A stretch of 64,000 bases of DNA, from NCBI GenBank assembly GCA_037693485.1, contig CM075350.1, positions 59,252,001 through 59,316,000 on the forward strand. Direction: 5' to 3'. How positions within the stretch are numbered: position 1 is the first letter of the stretch; each line of letters opens with the position of its first letter. Positions 61,366 to 64,000 of this stretch are shown here, in pieces. The position numbers and the translations under genes were made by a program. A model generated the notes under the pieces. That model was not told the DNA's origin. It worked only from the letters and a program-made list of their open reading frames with translations, and did no database searches. The stretch comes from Kitagawia praeruptora (Eukaryota; Streptophyta; Magnoliopsida; Apiales; Apiaceae).

Positions 61366-61612
61366 CTGGATCCAGGGCTTCCGAATTTTAGGGCTTCCGA
61401 ATACAGGGCTACCGGATCCAAAGCTACCAGATTTAGGGCTACCGGATCCAGGGTTTCCGGATCCAGGGCTACCGGATCTAGGGTTACCAGATCCCGGGCT
61501 TCCGAATCGTAAGCTTGGAGGAGATCAAGTTCAGGGCTACCGAATTTCAGGGCTACCGGATCCAGGGTTACCGAATCCAGGGCTATCGGATCCAGGGCTA
61601 CCATCATATTCG
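61366..61612 (-). repeat. 15-bp minisatellite
   Basis: Tandem units of GGGCTACCGGATCCA, with TTCC or AATTTA variants, in two blocks around 61,505-61,540. A frame through it encodes a GLPDP-type pentapeptide repeat, probably a by-product of the period. Confidence 0.85.
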
Positions 61613-61927
61613 GGGATGCCACTCGTTGCACAGAACCTGGGGAGTGGTGGCCCATCTGCCTCCCAGGCCTTGCTCAGCCTTTCAACAATAAATGGGTCTG
61701 GTTGCCCGTTTGAGGGTATATATTCTTCATCCATATTGTCTGGATTCATTTCCCGGTTGCCTCCAAGGCCGCAAGTATGCCGGAAGCCTGACTTATGCTT
61801 TATCCATCTAGCTACTGGGCTTCCAAAGGATAAGAACTTTCCTTCACTGACATGGCTATACGCTTGAGATTTGTTCTGGCCTTGATATTGATGGGTTTCC
61901 AGCGGGAGTCCTTCATGCTGATGCCTT

Positions 61928-63100
61928 GGTACCCCTAGGCGGGATCCTTGGTGGAAGCCCCCTTGGCACCCTGATTGCATTCGTCCTCGAAGGCCCTTTT
62001 GATCCCCCATCTGAGATCTCTTCAGATTACTTCTTTCAGGGGAAATTTCGACCACCTTTCATGATGATGCCATGGTACCCCTAGGCGGGATCCCAGGTGG
62101 AAGCCCCCTTGGCACCCTGATTGCATTCGTCCTCGAAAGCCTTTTTGAGCCCCCGTCTGAGATCTCTTAAGATTACTTCTTTCAGGGGAAATTTCGCCAA
62201 TTCTTTCATGATGATGCCATGGTACCCCTAGGCGGGATCCCAGGTGGAAGCCCCCTTGGCACCCTGATTGCATTCGTCCTCGAAAGCCTTTTTGAGCCCC
62301 CATCTGAGATCTCTTCAAATTACTTCTTTCAGGGGAAATTTTGCCCATTCTTTCATGATGATGCCATGGTACCCCTAGGCGGGATCCCAGGTGGAAGCCC
62401 CCTTGGCACCCTGATTGCATTCGTCCTCGAAAACATTTTTGAGCCCCCATCTGAGATCTCTTCAAATTACTTCTTTCAGGGGAAATTTCGCCCATTCTTT
62501 CATGATGATGCCATGGTACCCCTAGGCGGGATCCCAGGTGGAAGCCCCCTTGGCACCCTGATTGCATTCGTCCTCGAAAACATTTTTGAGCCCCTATCTG
62601 AGATCTCTTCAAATTACTTCTTTCAGGGGAAATTTCGCCCATTCTTTCATGATGATGCCATGGTACCCCTAGGCGGGATCCCAGGTGGAAGCCCCCTTGG
62701 CACCTTGATTGCATTCGTCCTCGAAAGCCTTTTTGAGCCCCCATCTGAGATCTCTTCAGATTACTTCTTTCAGGGGAAATTTCGCCCATTCTTTCATGAT
62801 GATGCCATGGTACCCCTAGGCGGGATCCCAGGTGGAAGCCCCCTTGGCACCCTGATTGCATTCGTCCTCGAAAGCCTTTTTGAGCCCCCATCTGAGATCT
62901 CTTCAGATTACTTCTTTCAGGGGAAATTTCGCCCATTCTTTCATGATGATGCCATGGTACCCCTAGGCGGGATCCTAGGTGGAAGCCCCCTTGGCACCCT
63001 GATTGCATTCGTCCTCGAAAGCCTTTTTGAGCCCCCATCTGAGATCTCTTCAGATTACTTCTTTTAGGGGAAATTTCGCCCATTCTGTGCGGTTTCCGGC
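61928..63100 (-). repeat. 147-bp tandem repeat (8 copies)
   Basis: The marker GGTACCCC lies at 61928, then 62074, 62221, 62368, 62515, 62662, 62809 and 62956. The first interval is 146 bp and the rest exactly 147 bp. Because 147 is a multiple of three, long open frames persist on both strands. Confidence 0.94.
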
Positions 63101-63194
63101 CAACAATCAGGCCATCCAATCCCGTATTTGGCTCATTTTGTGCACCAATGATGCCACTATTGATCATCTCATATTTTAACGGAATTTCATACCC

Positions 63195-63464
63195 CTACAT
63201 ATCATTTCGAAAAATATCTCCAGGCCCTTCTTCATGCGAGTTTCGTCCCGGAATCGTTTCTTGTTCGTCTCGTTTTGGCAATGGATTAAACTCCATTTCA
63301 TACTCCTTCTTCAATTCAGAAGCTCTTTCAATGGAGTCCAATTTTTCTCCCATTCGTTTGATGTACGGATATATGTCATGGATGGTAGCAATATGCTTTT
63401 TATCACCATTTTCTTTGTCAATACCGTTAGACGGCGTTTCATCATTGCCGGAGCGGTCAAACAT
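63195..63464 (-). pseudogene. Gag-like 5' remnant of the non-autonomous element (90 codons)
   Basis: ATG at 63464, just downstream of the PBS, as in the Tat element. The product begins MFDRSGNDETPSNG and has a short helix (IHDIYPYIKRMGEKLDSIE) comparable in position and style to MDYLKTMNERVNNLE of the Tat gag. It stops after about 89 residues. No gag core, knuckle or pol follows. Confidence 0.6.
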
Positions 63465-63492
63465 CTTTTCCTCCAAAAGACGATAATTGAAG

Positions 63493-63513
63493 GCCCCTCC
63501 TTCTAGCGCCAAT
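63493..63513 (-). other. Primer binding site region of the non-autonomous element
   Basis: TTGGCGCTAGAAGGAGGGG on the minus strand, next to the 5' LTR; variant of the Tat element PBS. Confidence 0.7.
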
Positions 63514-64000
63514 TGTTGTAGGAGGATTTTAGCACAACTACGTGGAGGCCGTTGCTGGAATAGCGCCGTTAAATATGGAATCGTCCAACTGCCCGGAAAG
63601 GCTCGCAATCGGAGATTTAAGGCTAGCCGCCCGGGAAGGCTCACGGCTAGGGGTTACCGAAGAACACGGGAATGTGTTTTTGTAATGATTGGGACTGAAT
63701 TTACGGGTATTAGAGCTCAAGACCGAATGTTGACCTGCCAAGAACCCTAATTATGAGAGTGAACGTGTACCGGAGTATACATGCTCTTAGTATCAACGTG
63801 CGTTTCGAGAAGAGACCCCGTAAACTGCCTACATACCACTATTTATAGTGGATCAAGCCCGTATGTAGTTCTTGATTGATATGTTCGGTTTTTTGTGATG
63901 AGTTATCTCGTATCTGATGAGATAATGATTGATATTTTCATTTATCAACTGATTGTGATGTGTTTATCAGGTTTCCAAGCCGTACTAGGACTGTTGGAAG
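63514..64000 (-). repeat. 5' LTR of the non-autonomous element (partial, runs off the window)
   Basis: Nearly identical to the start of 24872-26233, including the TATTTATA box near 63,840, with scattered substitutions (TGTTGTAGG against TGTTGTGGG). Confidence 0.9.

Larger units (their letters stand above)
24872..64000 (-). mobile_element. Large non-autonomous Tat-related LTR element (LARD-like), minus strand, 5' LTR cut by the window end
   Basis: Its 3' LTR is 24872-26233 and its 5' LTR starts at 63514 and leaves the window. Polypurine tract and PBS sit at the right places for a minus-strand element (26234-26249 and about 63493-63513). The internal region is split by the Tat element inserted at 27105/54805. 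It shares promoter core, PBS region, polypurine modules and the 143-bp tandem repeat with the Tat element. It keeps only a 90-aa gag-like start; RT, RNase H and integrase are absent and the space is filled by tandem repeats. Own length in the window is about 11.4 kb. The outer TSD cannot be tested; the base string next to the LTR is ATAGG. Confidence 0.85.

Noticed and set aside
61223..61867. ORF encoding a GLPDP-type pentapeptide repeat
   Set aside because: It follows from the 15-bp minisatellite. The opposite strand is equally open.
61928..63100. Functional nucleosome-phasing role of the 147-bp period
   Set aside because: The match to nucleosome length may be coincidence. Listed only as something to test.
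62022..63167. Long ORFs on both strands (381 aa minus, 282 aa plus)
   Set aside because: They are produced by the 147-bp repeat, whose period is a multiple of three. No start context, domain or conservation argument supports translation.

Overview
The window looks like repeat-rich nuclear DNA of a flowering plant, probably a eudicot. It has plant-type GT-AG introns, an intact raffinose synthase gene, a FAR1/MULE transposase, a plant mobile domain exon, Tat-type Ty3/gypsy and SIRE-type Ty1/copia retrotransposons, a Helitron end and a Stowaway-like MITE. An asterid host is a guess I cannot test here. No prokaryotic, CRISPR or organellar features were seen. REGION 1 (1 to about 15,650) is a chain of palindromes sharing one signature: a 19-bp site CCGCAA-N7-TTGCGG, found about 28 times here (19 exact) and not noticed elsewhere in the window. 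The first 7.3 kb is a nearly perfect inverted duplication of a FAR1-like MULE transposase gene, arranged head to head around 3541/3542. The left copy lost 240 bp and with it the C-terminal zinc knuckle. Next come two foldback units, each with an inverted pair of 5S-rRNA-derived domains, and between them a 64-aa coiled-coil ORF with its own TATA box. The region ends with a minus-strand locus holding plant mobile domain exons and Ulp1-type cysteine protease exons. The roughly 1.8 kb between them is two minisatellite arrays in opposite orientation. REGION 2 (15,650-20,400) is ordinary host DNA: a Stowaway-like MITE and one intact four-exon raffinose synthase gene (761 aa). REGION 3 (20,400-24,871) reads as the 3' part of a Helitron on the minus strand: a canonical hairpin-CTAG terminus, then an RPA1-like OB-fold gene split by a 1.6-kb solo LTR with a 5-bp target duplication (TCTGC). 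REGION 4 (24,872-64,000) is a three-level nest. A minus-strand LTR element with no pol runs from 24,872 past the window end. Inside it is a plus-strand Tat-lineage element (27,106-54,804, TSD GCTGC). Inside that is a minus-strand 14.1-kb SIRE-type copia element (38,539-52,684, TSD GAAGA). The pol-less element and the Tat element share LTR promoter sequence, PBS region, polypurine modules and a 143-bp tandem repeat, so the first is a non-autonomous relative of the second. The Tat element carries an intron-containing antisense gene; once the copia insertion and one TSD copy are discounted, its three exons form a 752-codon frame. HOW THEY WORK TOGETHER: apart from raffinose synthase, essentially all genes here belong to mobile elements. 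Gag-pol of the Tat element is broken by one nonsense codon and one frameshift. Copia gag-pol and its very long extra ORF are broken by three in-frame TAA codons and one frameshift. The candidates for something undescribed are the CCGCAA-N7-TTGCGG palindrome system with its paired transposase genes and inverted 5S promoters, and the antisense gene of the Tat element.
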